Shown: piece after piece, positions 56,114-64,000 of the stretch
How positions within the stretch are numbered: the stretch's first letter is position 1
Layout: every line of letters begins with the position of its first letter
NCBI RefSeq assembly: GCF_965284335.1
Contig: NZ_OZ260076.1
DNA: 64,000 nt
Direction: 5' to 3' (one strand)
From: Tabrizicola_A sp965284335
Lineage (GTDB): Bacteria; Pseudomonadota; Alphaproteobacteria; Rhodobacterales; Rhodobacteraceae
Translations under genes and position numbers: made by a program
The notes under the pieces: model-generated
The model's database searches: none
Told to the model about the DNA's origin: nothing
The model's input: the letters and a program-made list of their open reading frames with translations, nothing else

Positions 56114-58006
56114 TTACCCCACCCGCTCCCAAGCCGGGGGAAACTGGCCCAGAACCGCCGCCAGCGCCGCATCCTCCACCGGCCCGCTCGTGGCAACCCG
56201 CGCCACCAGGCCGCGTTTCTTGTCCTCGGCCACCTCGGCCACGCGGGCGGCAAGGCCCGCCTCGGCCAAGGCCGCATCATAGACCCGCACAATCGCGCGC
56301 CGCCGCAGATCGGGCTTGAACACCTTACCCACGGCGGTTTTCGGCAATTCGGGCAGAACCTCGATATGCTTGGGCAGTGCCGCGCGTTCGTGGATGTGCT
56401 GGGCGGCATACTCCATCAACTCGGCCTCACTCACCGCGGCGCCCTTGACCAGTTCGACATAGGCGCAGGGCACCTCGCCCGAATGGGCATCAGGCTGGCC
56501 GATGGCGCCGACAAAGGCCACTGCCGGATGGCCCATCATCGCCTCTTCGATGATGGCGGGGTCGATGTTATGCCCGCCCCGGATGATCAAATCCTTGGCG
56601 CGACCTGTGATGTAAAGATAGCCATCGCCATCGAGCCGCCCCAGATCGCCGGTGCGCAGATAGCGATCCCCGGCGTAAAGATCGCGGTTCTTGGCCACCT
56701 CGGTATAGGTATGGCCGGCAAAAACGCCGGGGTTAGAAACGCAGATCTCACCGATCTCATCCACCGCACAATCGCGCAGCCCCCCCGCCCCGTCAGGCGC
56801 AAGGATCTTCACCTCGCAATAGGGAAACGGCAGCCCGACCGACCCGATCTTCTTGGCACCATCGGGCGGGTTGATCGACACAAGGCAGGTGCATTCGGTC
56901 AGCCCATAACCCTCGACGATCTGAACGCCCGTGGCCTTTTCAAACCTATTGAACAGCTCAATCGGCAAGGGCGCCGAGCCGGAAAACGCCCCGCGCAGGG
57001 TGGAGACATCGGCATTGACCGGCCGCTGCATCAGCGCCGACAGCGCGGTCGGCACGGTGACCATATAGCTCACCCTCCAATGTTCGACGAGCTTCCAGAA
57101 ATTGTCGAACACCCCCTCGCCGCGATAGCCCTGCGGGGTGGGAAACACCACATGCCCGCCCGAGGCGATCATCGACATCAGGATCGGATAGGCGGCAAAG
57201 ACATGGAACAGGGGCAAGGGGCAGATCACCACATCGCTGGGCTGGAACAACAGCCGCTGCCCAAGCCAGCCGTTATAGATCATCCCCGACACCTTGTGCT
57301 GCGCCACCTTGGGCATGCCCGTGGTGCCGCCGGTGTGAAAGAGCGCCGCCACCCGGTCCGCCGTGCCATCCTTAAAGGTCAGCCGATCCGCCGGCTGGCG
57401 GGCACATTCGGCGTTGAAATCGCGGACATTGGCGCTGTGATCCACCGGGTTTTTCGGCCGGATCAGCGGCACGATCAGCCACTTGACCCCGCCAAGATAG
57501 CGCAAAAGATCCACCTCCAGCACCGTCTTGACGCAGGGCGCGTGCTTCACCGCCTCGGCCACCTTCTGCGCCAGATCGGTTTTCGGAAAGGCGCGCAGCG
57601 TGACCACCACCTTGGCCTTGGTCTCGCGCAGGATGGCCGAAATCTGCTCGGCCTCAAGAAGCGGGTTGATCGGGTTCACGATCCCCGCCACCGCGCCGCC
57701 CAGAAGCGTGACCGCCGTTTCCACCGCATTCGGCATGACATAGGCGACCACGTCGCCCTCACCTACCCCAAGGCTGCGAAAAAGGTTCGCCGCTTGCGTC
57801 ACCCGGCCATGGAGCACATCCCATGTCAGGGTTTCCGCCTTTGACCCCGGCGCGGACAGCAATTGAAACGACAGGGCCGGGCGCGGCCCATGCGCGGCCT
57901 TGGTCCGGCTCAGGAATTCATACATGGACCGAGGAAGATCGCGGTCGTCCCACGCGGCCTCGGCCTCGATCGCCTTTAGATCGGCCCGTGATGCAAATGA
58001 CCCCAT
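56114..58006 (-). CDS. acyl-CoA synthetase (AMP-forming)
   Basis: 630 residues from the ATG at 58006, which has AGGAGGAGGCGATC before it. ANL superfamily: ATP motif ALFHTGGTTGMPKVAQH near residue 210, GYGLTECTC near 345, the hinge region YLRTGDLGRLDGDGYLYITG near 440 with GRAKDLIIRGGHNIDP, and the catalytic lysine in LPKTAVGKVFKP near 560. Typical of fatty or short-chain acyl-CoA ligases; the acid substrate is not evident. A C-terminal extension of about 60 residues follows the catalytic lysine. The long plus-strand frame over it is a shadow. Confidence 0.9.
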   Translation of the reverse strand: MGSFASRADLKAIEAEAAWDDRDLPRSMYEFLSRTKAAHGPRPALSFQLLSAPGSKAETLTWDVLHGRVTQAANLFRSLGVGEGDVVAYVMPNAVETAVTLLGGAVAGIVNPINPLLEAEQISAILRETKAKVVVTLRAFPKTDLAQKVAEAVKHAPCVKTVLEVDLLRYLGGVKWLIVPLIRPKNPVDHSANVRDFNAECARQPADRLTFKDGTADRVAALFHTGGTTGMPKVAQHKVSGMIYNGWLGQRLLFQPSDVVICPLPLFHVFAAYPILMSMIASGGHVVFPTPQGYRGEGVFDNFWKLVEHWRVSYMVTVPTALSALMQRPVNADVSTLRGAFSGSAPLPIELFNRFEKATGVQIVEGYGLTECTCLVSINPPDGAKKIGSVGLPFPYCEVKILAPDGAGGLRDCAVDEIGEICVSNPGVFAGHTYTEVAKNRDLYAGDRYLRTGDLGRLDGDGYLYITGRAKDLIIRGGHNIDPAIIEEAMMGHPAVAFVGAIGQPDAHSGEVPCAYVELVKGAAVSEAELMEYAAQHIHERAALPKHIEVLPELPKTAVGKVFKPDLRRRAIVRVYDAALAEAGLAARVAEVAEDKKRGLVARVATSGPVEDAALAAVLGQFPPAWERVG

Positions 58007-58221
58007 GATCGCCTCCTCCTTGGCCCTGCCGGGCGCTCCCCAAGGGGCAAGTCTGCGTAGGATTGCCGCTTTTGCCAAGGAAAAGCGCGCGCGCGGAACG
58101 CTGCGTCATAGGGCAACGCCCGCGCCGGGCTGTCCGGACGCGGGCGCGCAAAAGATAACAGATGAGGTGCCAAATGGCCAAAAAGCCCACTCAGATCCCC
58201 CTGCGGGCCCATCGGGGCATA

Positions 58222-58644
58222 TCAACCCTTGGCAGGAATGCGCAGCATCTGGCCGGGATAGATCTTGTCGGGATGCGACAGCATCGGCTTGTTGGCCTCA
58301 AAAATCGCGGTGTAAAGGCTGGCCTTGCCCATGGTTGCCTGCGCAATGGCCGACAGGGTATCGCCCTTTTTCACGGTGTAGAACACCGGCTCGGGGCCTT
58401 TCACCTCGGCCTCGACACTGGCCACGCCTTTGATATTGCCCACGGCAAGGATGATCTTTTCCTGCTCTTCGGGCGTGGCGGCGCTGCCCTCGATGGTCAC
58501 CTTGTCACCCTCAACCTTGATCTCGACACCCTTGGTGTCCAGCCCCAGATCGGCGACTTCCTTTTTCAACGCCTCGGCAGTGGGCTCGGCGGCCTCTTTG
58601 GCCACCTCTTTGCCCGACCCTGTCAGAAAGCTCCAAAATCCCAT
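58222..58644 (-). CDS. kbp: BON-LysM protein, Kbp (YgaU)-like
   Basis: 140 residues with an N-terminal MGFWSFLTGSGKEVAKEA, a BON domain (about 35-85, VEIKVEGDKVTIEGSAATPE, then VGNIKGVASVEAEV) and a C-terminal LysM domain (about 90-138, YTVKKGDTLSAIAQATMG, IFEANKPMLSHPDKIYPGQ). Order and length fit E. coli Kbp, a cytoplasmic potassium-binding protein induced by osmotic stress. No signal peptide, as in Kbp, so LysM here does not imply wall binding. Monocistronic between two minus-strand genes. Confidence 0.9.
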   Translation of the reverse strand: MGFWSFLTGSGKEVAKEAAEPTAEALKKEVADLGLDTKGVEIKVEGDKVTIEGSAATPEEQEKIILAVGNIKGVASVEAEVKGPEPVFYTVKKGDTLSAIAQATMGKASLYTAIFEANKPMLSHPDKIYPGQMLRIPAKG

Positions 58645-58733
58645 GTCAATCTTCCCTCTTCAAAATGTCACGACTGCAAAAAGGCCAGTCTTGACCGAAT
58701 GGAAAGACATGTCATGCCCCAATTTTCACGACA

Positions 58734-58760
58734 GGGGGAAAAACCCGGCGGTTTTCCCCC
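58734..58760 (-). terminator. hairpin at the end of the ABC exporter gene
   Basis: GGGGGAAAA and TTTTCCCCC arms with inner CC/GG pairing, starting at the stop codon of the exporter gene. A poor U tract follows, so termination may depend on the A/T part of the stem itself. Confidence 0.5.
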
Positions 58761-60536
58761 TTAGGCCGCGCCGTCGGTGAATTGCAGCTTGGCCAGCCGC
58801 GCATAAAGCCCGCCTTCGGCCACCAGATCATCATGGCGACCCGTGGCCACCACGCGGCCCTCATCAAAAACCACGATCCGATCGGCCTTTTTCACCGTGG
58901 CCAAGCGGTGCGCCACCACCAAGACCGTGCGACCCACGGCCAGACGGTCCACCGCCTCTTGCACCGCACGTTCGCTTTCGGCGTCCAGCGCACTGGTGGC
59001 CTCGTCCAAAAGCAGCACCCGCGCATCGCGCAAAATCGCCCGCGCAATGGCAATGCGCTGCTTTTGTCCGCCCGACAGCATCACCCCCCGCTCGCCCAGC
59101 CATGTGTCATAGCCCTGCGGCAAGGCGGCGATAAACTCATGCGCGGCGGCCGCCTGCGCAGCCTCGCGCACCTCGGCATCGCTGGCACCGGGGCGGCCAA
59201 AGCGGATGTTGTCCATCGCACTTGCGGCAAAGATCACCGGGTCTTGCGGCACCAGCGCCAGATGGCGGCGGAACTCGGCCCGGTTCAGATCGCCAAGCGG
59301 CACATCATCCAACCGGATCACCCCCGATTGCGGATCGTAAAACCGCATCAAGAGTTGCAGCACCGTTGATTTCCCCGCCCCCGACGGCCCAACCAGCGCC
59401 ACCGTCTCGCCCGGCGCCACGCTCAGGCTAACGCCATTCAGCGCCCGATAATCCGCGCGCGAGGGGTAATGAAACACCACATTCTCCAAGGCAATCGCCC
59501 CGCGAACCGGTTGGGCCAGCGCCTTTGGCTCCGCCGGATCGCTCACCGTATCTTCGGCCTGAATGATCTCAACCAGCCGCTCGGTCGCGCCCGCAGCGCG
59601 CTGCAACTCGCCCCAGATTTCCGACAAAGACCCCACCGCACCGGCCACCAACACGGCATAGATGACAAACTGCACCAATTCGCCCGCCGTCATCACCCCA
59701 TTGCGCACATCGCGCGCGCCGAGCCAAAGAACGCCAACAACCCCGGCAAAGACCAAAAAGATCACGATCACGGTCAGCACGGCACGGGTGGCAATCCGTT
59801 CCTTGGCCGACAGGAAAGATTGCTCTGTCACCGCACCAAACTCGGCCTTCGTCGCCCCCTCATGGGTGAAACTTTGCACCGTTTGCACCGCGCCCAAAGC
59901 CTCGGTCGCCTTACCCGAGGAATTGGCAATCCAATCCTGATTTTCCCGCGACAACCGCCGCAGACGCCGCCCCAGCACAATGATCGGCACCACGATCACC
60001 GGCACGAGCAACAGCACATAACCCGCCAGCTTGGCCGAGGTCAGCGCCAAAAGCACAATCCCCCCCACCAGCGTCAAAAGATTGCGCAAGGCAACCGAGA
60101 CGGAGGAGCCGATCACCGACAGGATCAGCGTGGTATCGGTGGTGATCCGGCTGACAATCTCGCCCGTCATAATGCGCTCAAACCACGCCGGGCTCATGCC
60201 CATCACCTTGTCAAAAACCGCACGGCGGATATCGGCGACCACCCGCTCGCCCAGCCGGGTGACAAAGTAATAGCGCACGCCCGTGCCCAGCGCCAAAAGC
60301 GCCGCGATCAGCAAAAACGCCCCGAAATAGGTGTCCAACAGCGTCATGTCGCCCGCGCCGAAACTGTCAACCACACGGCGCACCGCCATCGGCAGCACCA
60401 AAGACACGGTCGAGGTCAGCAACAGTGCCACCGCCGCCAGCACCACCAAAGACCGATAGGGCCTCACAAACGGCCACAGCGCACCCAGCGCGCCGACGCG
60501 TTTCGACTTTGCCCGTTCTTCGATTGCCTCGGCCAT
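58761..60536 (-). CDS. ABC exporter with fused membrane and ATPase domains
   Basis: 591 residues from the ATG at 60536. N-terminal type I exporter membrane domain with six hydrophobic segments (about 20-310), including LLLTSTVSLVLPMAVRRVVD near 42 and GEIVSRITTDTTLILSVIGS near 140. ATPase domain: Walker A ALVGPSGAGKSTVLQLL near 385, signature LSGGQKQRIAIARAIL near 490, Walker B VLLLDEATSALDAES near 512 and the switch His in VVAHRLATV near 545. MsbA-like homodimer exporting lipids or drugs; the cargo cannot be told. An ATG at 60560 gives a slightly longer form. Confidence 0.9.
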   Translation of the reverse strand: MAEAIEERAKSKRVGALGALWPFVRPYRSLVVLAAVALLLTSTVSLVLPMAVRRVVDSFGAGDMTLLDTYFGAFLLIAALLALGTGVRYYFVTRLGERVVADIRRAVFDKVMGMSPAWFERIMTGEIVSRITTDTTLILSVIGSSVSVALRNLLTLVGGIVLLALTSAKLAGYVLLLVPVIVVPIIVLGRRLRRLSRENQDWIANSSGKATEALGAVQTVQSFTHEGATKAEFGAVTEQSFLSAKERIATRAVLTVIVIFLVFAGVVGVLWLGARDVRNGVMTAGELVQFVIYAVLVAGAVGSLSEIWGELQRAAGATERLVEIIQAEDTVSDPAEPKALAQPVRGAIALENVVFHYPSRADYRALNGVSLSVAPGETVALVGPSGAGKSTVLQLLMRFYDPQSGVIRLDDVPLGDLNRAEFRRHLALVPQDPVIFAASAMDNIRFGRPGASDAEVREAAQAAAAHEFIAALPQGYDTWLGERGVMLSGGQKQRIAIARAILRDARVLLLDEATSALDAESERAVQEAVDRLAVGRTVLVVAHRLATVKKADRIVVFDEGRVVATGRHDDLVAEGGLYARLAKLQFTDGAA

Positions 60537-60709
60537 CCGGTTCCCTCGTCTTTTGCCCATTGCATCTATTCGGATGGGGCAATTGGTGCAAGCATGGACG
60601 GCACACAGGCCTCCACATGGGCCCCCACACAGGCCCCGCGCCACCCCACCGCGCCCCCTTTTCCCCGAGCCGCGCGCATGCAAGGTTAATCCCGCAAAGA
60701 GAGGCGCGC

Positions 60710-61546
60710 ATGACCCAGTTTTTCACCACATCCGATGGCACCCGTCTGGCCTATTCCGATCAGGGCGCGGGCCTGCCACTTCTCTGCCTGCCCGGTCTGA
60801 CCCGCACCATGGCCGATTTTGACTATATGATCCCGCATCTGCCCCCCCTGCGGCTGATCCGCATGGATTACCGCGGCCGGGGGGAAAGCCAATGGACCGG
60901 CGCTGCCAGCTATACCGTGCCACAAGAGGGCAAGGACGCGCTCGAACTTCTGGACCATCTGGGCGTCGCGAAGGCCGCGATCCTTGGCACCTCGCGCGGG
61001 GGGCTGATCGGGATGATGCTGGCCGCCGTGGCGCATGACAGGCTTTTGGGCCTTTGCCTCAACGATGTTGGCCCTGAAATTCACCGCCCCGGCCTCGAGC
61101 GGATCTTTGATTATGTGGGCCGCAACCCGGCCAGCAAAACCCTTGCCGATCTTGCCGCGCGGATGCCCCGCATGATGCCGGGCTTTGACAATGTGCCACC
61201 AAGCCGCTGGCAGGAAGAGGCGCAAAAGCATTACACGCAAACTCCCGACGGGTTGCAGATCACCTATGACCCCGCGTTGCGTGACGCCTTTCTGGCCGCC
61301 TTCCAAGGCCCGCCGGTGGACCTTTGGCCCTTGTGGGACGCAACCACCGGCCTGCCCGTCGCGCTGATCCGGGGGGCAAATTCCGACCTTCTGTCACAGG
61401 CCTGCACCGATGAGATGCGCCGCCGTCGCCCGGACATGATCTTTGCCAATGTCCCCGACCGCGCCCATATTCCCTTCTTGGATGAACCCGAATCCATCGC
61501 CGCCCTGCGCGCCTTTGTCACGGCGGTGGAAGGGGCCGCACCATGA
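60710..61546 (+). CDS. alpha/beta hydrolase
   Basis: 278 residues from the ATG at 60710 (GAGAGGCGCGC before it). Nucleophile elbow ILGTSRGGLIGMML near 94, oxyanion region LPGLTRTMADFDYM near 27 and a C-terminal His in DRAHIPFLDEPE near 250. First gene of a four-gene unit with overlapping ends. Resembles esterase/lactonase-type hydrolases, substrate unknown. Divergent from the ABC exporter across 173 bp. Confidence 0.88.
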   Translation: MTQFFTTSDGTRLAYSDQGAGLPLLCLPGLTRTMADFDYMIPHLPPLRLIRMDYRGRGESQWTGAASYTVPQEGKDALELLDHLGVAKAAILGTSRGGLIGMMLAAVAHDRLLGLCLNDVGPEIHRPGLERIFDYVGRNPASKTLADLAARMPRMMPGFDNVPPSRWQEEAQKHYTQTPDGLQITYDPALRDAFLAAFQGPPVDLWPLWDATTGLPVALIRGANSDLLSQACTDEMRRRRPDMIFANVPDRAHIPFLDEPESIAALRAFVTAVEGAAP

Positions 61547-62508
61547 CCTCGCTGGCCCTGATCGAGGCCGCCGCCGCCCGGCTATCCGGCCACGCCCGCC
61601 GCACGCCACTCTTGAACGCGCCGCTGCTTGACCGCATCGCGGGCCGCCGGATCTTCGTCAAAGCCGAATGCCTGCAATGGACCGGCAGCTTCAAGTTTCG
61701 CGGTGGCTGGTCGGCGGTCTCGGCCCTGCCACCCGGCACGCGCGGGGTGATGGCCTATTCCTCAGGCAACCATGCCCAAGGGGTGGCCCTTGCCGCCAGC
61801 CGCCACGGGCTACCTTGCGTCATCCTGATGCCCGCCGATGCGCCTGCCGTGAAAATCGCCAACACCCGCGCCTATGGGGCCGAGGTGGTGCTCTATGACC
61901 GCGCAACCGAAGACCGCGACGCGATTGGGGCCGATCTGGCCACCTCGCGCGGGCTGACACTGGTGAAACCCTTTGACGATGCGCAGGTCATCGCGGGCCA
62001 AGGCACCGTTGGCCTTGAAATCGCCGAACAGGCCGCAGAGGCCGGAATTGACGCCGCCACCGTCCTCACCTGCTGCGGCGGCGGTGGGCTGACCGCCGGG
62101 ATTGCCCTCGCGCTCGAAGCCCGCGCGCCGCACCTGACGGTGCGGCCCTGCGAACCGGCGGGGTTTGATGACACCGCCCGCTCGCTGATCTCTGGCCAGC
62201 GCGAAAGGAACGCCGCCACCGCAGGCTCGATCTGCGATGCCATAGTCACCCCCAGCCCCGGCGAATTGACCTTCCCCATCCTGCACCGCCTCTGCGGCCC
62301 CGGCCTTGTCGTCACCGATGACGAAGCCTGCCGCGCCATGGCGCTGGCCTTCCACCACCTGCGCATCGTCTTGGAACCCGGCGGCGCCGTGGCCCTTGCA
62401 GCGGCGCTGTTCCGTTCCGATATGCCACAAACGGTGATCTGCACCGCCTCGGGCGGCAATGTCGATGCCGGGCTTTTTGCCGATATCCTGACCCGCTTTT
62501 CCGAGTGA
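61543..62508 (+). CDS. PLP-dependent threonine dehydratase-like enzyme
   Basis: 321 residues, tryptophan synthase beta superfamily fold type II. Schiff-base lysine in LQWTGSFKFRGGWSAV near 48, SSGNHAQGVALAA near 75 binding the cofactor phosphate side, and the Gly-rich CCGGGGLTAGIALAL near 188. Short form without a regulatory ACT domain. Related to catabolic threonine/serine dehydratase and to the hydroxyectoine-pathway EutB proteins. Start overlaps the preceding stop (ATGA); the next gene begins 4 bp after its stop. Confidence 0.88.
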   Translation: MTSLALIEAAAARLSGHARRTPLLNAPLLDRIAGRRIFVKAECLQWTGSFKFRGGWSAVSALPPGTRGVMAYSSGNHAQGVALAASRHGLPCVILMPADAPAVKIANTRAYGAEVVLYDRATEDRDAIGADLATSRGLTLVKPFDDAQVIAGQGTVGLEIAEQAAEAGIDAATVLTCCGGGGLTAGIALALEARAPHLTVRPCEPAGFDDTARSLISGQRERNAATAGSICDAIVTPSPGELTFPILHRLCGPGLVVTDDEACRAMALAFHHLRIVLEPGGAVALAAALFRSDMPQTVICTASGGNVDAGLFADILTRFSE

Positions 62509-62511
62509 TCC

Positions 62512-63300
62512 ATGCCGTTGATCTATCTGTCTGACATCCGCCTGAACGTCGAGGTAAGCGGCCCTGCGGATGCACCGCCCATCCTGTTGTGCCACGCGCT
62601 TGGCACCGATCTGTCGATCTGGGACGATGTGGTAGCTGCCCTTTCCCCCCGCTTTCGCTGCATCCGCTTTGACGCGCGCGGCCATGGCAAATCCGACGTG
62701 CCCGCCCCGCCCTATGCCATGGGCGCGCTGATCCGCGACGCTGAACGGGTGCTCGACCATTTCGGCGCGCGCGAGGCGGTTGTGGTCGGCTCCTCCATGG
62801 GGGGGCTGGTGGCCCAGGGGCTTGCGACCAAGCGGCTCGATCTGGTGCGCGCCATGGTTCTAGCCAATACGGCGGCCAAAATCGGCGGCCCCGCCCTGTG
62901 GCAAACCCGCGCTGCCGAGGTGGCGACCCATGGCCTCATCGCCTATGCCCCCGGCGCGATGGAGCGGATCTTTGGCCGAAACTGGCGCGATATGGCGCAG
63001 ATGCCGCGCATCCGCTTTATCTTGGAACATATGAACCCCCAAGGCTGGATCGGCTGCGCCCATGCCATCGCGGGGGCGGATTTCTACACCACCACCGCAG
63101 CCCTCACCCTGCCGACATTGGTGATCGCGGGCATGAATGACGGCACCACCCCGCCCGATCTGGTGCGCGAAACCGCCGATCTTATTCGCGGCCATGACTG
63201 GGCCTTGATGCGGGGGACAGGCCATTTGCCGATGGTGGAAAAGCCTGCCGAGTTCACCGCCCTTCTTGACACCTTCCTCACCCGCATCGGCCATGGCTGA
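62512..63300 (+). CDS. pcaD: 3-oxoadipate enol-lactonase-like hydrolase
   Basis: 262 residues, alpha/beta hydrolase close to PcaD, which opens the enol-lactone in the protocatechuate branch of the beta-ketoadipate pathway. Nucleophile motif VVVGSSMGGLVAQGLAT near 87, RFDARGHGKSDVPAPPY near 50, and C-terminal GTGHLPMVEKP near 237 with the catalytic His. No other pca genes lie nearby, so the assignment to that pathway is uncertain. Overlaps the next gene by 8 bp. Confidence 0.8.
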   Translation: MPLIYLSDIRLNVEVSGPADAPPILLCHALGTDLSIWDDVVAALSPRFRCIRFDARGHGKSDVPAPPYAMGALIRDAERVLDHFGAREAVVVGSSMGGLVAQGLATKRLDLVRAMVLANTAAKIGGPALWQTRAAEVATHGLIAYAPGAMERIFGRNWRDMAQMPRIRFILEHMNPQGWIGCAHAIAGADFYTTTAALTLPTLVIAGMNDGTTPPDLVRETADLIRGHDWALMRGTGHLPMVEKPAEFTALLDTFLTRIGHG

Positions 63301-63973
63301 GGTGCTTTTGGTCCCCGGCTCCGGCTTTGGCGCTTGGGCCTATGATCGGCTGACGCCGGCGCTCGCCGCCCTTGGCCACCGCGCCCGCGCGCTTGACTTG
63401 CCCGGCCGCGACGGGTCCGACACCCGCCTGCAAGACCATGCCGAAGCGATCCTTGCCGCGATCGACGACAGGGCCATTTTGGTTGGCCATTCGGCGGCGG
63501 GCTTTCCAATCACCCTTGCCGCCGCCCTCGCCCCGAGCCGGGTGCAGGGACTGATCTACCTTGCCGCCTATATCCCCCAGCCCGGCAAATCGCTGGCCGA
63601 TCTGCGCCGCGCGGCCCCCTTGCAGCCCATGCGCGGCGCCTTCCAGATCAGCGCCGATCGCACAAGCTATCGCTTCGACCCCGCCCGCTGCCGCGACCTT
63701 TTCTTCCACGACACCGACGACTTTACCCCCCAGATGGGCCCCGAACCGATCCGCCCGCAGGAAACGCCCTTTCCCGGCCCCCTGCCCAACACCCCCCGCG
63801 CCGCCCTCATCGCCCGCGACGACCGCGCCCTTCCCCCCGATTGGCAAAGGCAGATGGCCGCAGGCATGGCGCAGGAGGAGCTGGCCTCGGGCCATTGCCC
63901 GCATCTGTCGATGCCAAAGGCGCTGGCACAAACGCTGGACGCAATGATCAAGCGCATCGAAAATCCGACATGA
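63293..63973 (+). CDS. small alpha/beta hydrolase
   Basis: 226 residues from the ATG at 63293, which overlaps the pcaD-like stop. LLVPGSGFGAWAYDRL near 5 (oxyanion region), nucleophile AILVGHSAAGFPITLAAAL near 66 and the C-terminal HCPHLSMPKAL near 205. Resembles the salicylate esterase/AB_hydrolase_6-type group. Last gene of the unit visible; 27 bp follow to the window end with nothing recognisable. Confidence 0.85.
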   Translation: MAEVLLVPGSGFGAWAYDRLTPALAALGHRARALDLPGRDGSDTRLQDHAEAILAAIDDRAILVGHSAAGFPITLAAALAPSRVQGLIYLAAYIPQPGKSLADLRRAAPLQPMRGAFQISADRTSYRFDPARCRDLFFHDTDDFTPQMGPEPIRPQETPFPGPLPNTPRAALIARDDRALPPDWQRQMAAGMAQEELASGHCPHLSMPKALAQTLDAMIKRIENPT

Positions 63974-64000
63974 TTTGTCGCAAGCTGACGGGCCATTGAC

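Noticed and set aside
55601..57844. 747-codon plus-strand open frame
   Set aside because: It crosses the tandem repeat block and then runs antisense to the acyl-CoA synthetase. No domain seen.
1..64000. CRISPR arrays, insertion sequences, integrases, prophage and toxin-antitoxin pairs
   Set aside because: None found on reading the window; the repeats present are palindromic intergenic elements and tandem duplications, not regularly spaced direct repeats with unique spacers.

Overview
The window reads as chromosomal DNA of a high-GC alphaproteobacterium. Protein family types, the FnrL- and Zur-type boxes and the repertoire of small palindromic intergenic repeats point to the family Rhodobacteraceae (a Rhodobacter, Tabrizicola or Gemmobacter-like organism); genus cannot be decided from the sequence alone. 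No prophage, insertion sequence, CRISPR array, tRNA or rRNA was seen. One structural RNA (RNase P RNA) is present.

Layout. 1-1936: N-terminal two thirds of dnaE (minus). 2170-11624: purine salvage/catabolism operon, xdhABC followed by a BMP-type nucleoside ABC transporter, closed by a strong terminator. 11797-15678: aldo/keto reductase, FAD amino acid oxidase type enzyme and a DUF938 methyltransferase (all ATGA-coupled), then an AhpD-like protein behind an FNR-type box and a GH25 lysozyme lipoprotein. 15800-18774 (minus): dimethylglycine dehydrogenase and a monooxygenase-like protein. 18806-22048: zinc uptake locus, zur-znuC-znuB divergent from znuA around one Zur box. 22149-26490: aldose epimerase, a methyltransferase, argF and argD. 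26763-34211: two membrane proteins with a divergent TetR regulator, an 8-oxoguanine deaminase type amidohydrolase, hisN, an XRE regulator, a quinone oxidoreductase, a LysR regulator and a DUF1127 protein. 34349-40779: Bax inhibitor-1 type protein, rpmG, a glycosyltransferase, rnpB, an amidase, an excalibur lipoprotein, gatA and gatC. 41052-45605: RTX/PPC repeat protein, UPF0173 hydrolase, tadA, rluB-like pseudouridine synthase.

45787-51390 is the most system-like stretch: a 27-residue membrane microprotein translationally coupled to an XpaC-family protein, then TelA, a DUF2927 lipoprotein, an SPFH protein with a C-terminal GYF_2 domain, and a zinc-ribbon membrane protein. SPFH plus zinc-ribbon proteins resemble YdjI and YdjG of the Bacillus PspA operon, while XpaC plus TelA resembles Bacillus xpaC-yaaN. 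A joint membrane-stress role is an inference.

51582-64000: gdhA with an in-frame amber codon at position 14, purC, a PfkB sugar kinase, dtd, a 600-bp tandem repeat block, an acyl-CoA synthetase, a Kbp-like BON-LysM protein, an ABC exporter, and a tightly packed operon of three alpha/beta hydrolases and a PLP-dependent threonine dehydratase-like enzyme.

Repeats are a theme. At least three families of short palindromic elements occur: clusters of AT-rich 20-mers (5.9 and 15.7 kb), a CAAATATCC-plus-GC-hairpin element (2.7, 25.2, 44.1 and half-copy 37.4 kb) of which one copy lies in frame inside xdhA, and REP-like GCTC-TCGTCGC elements (35.2, 53.0 and possibly 11.7 kb).
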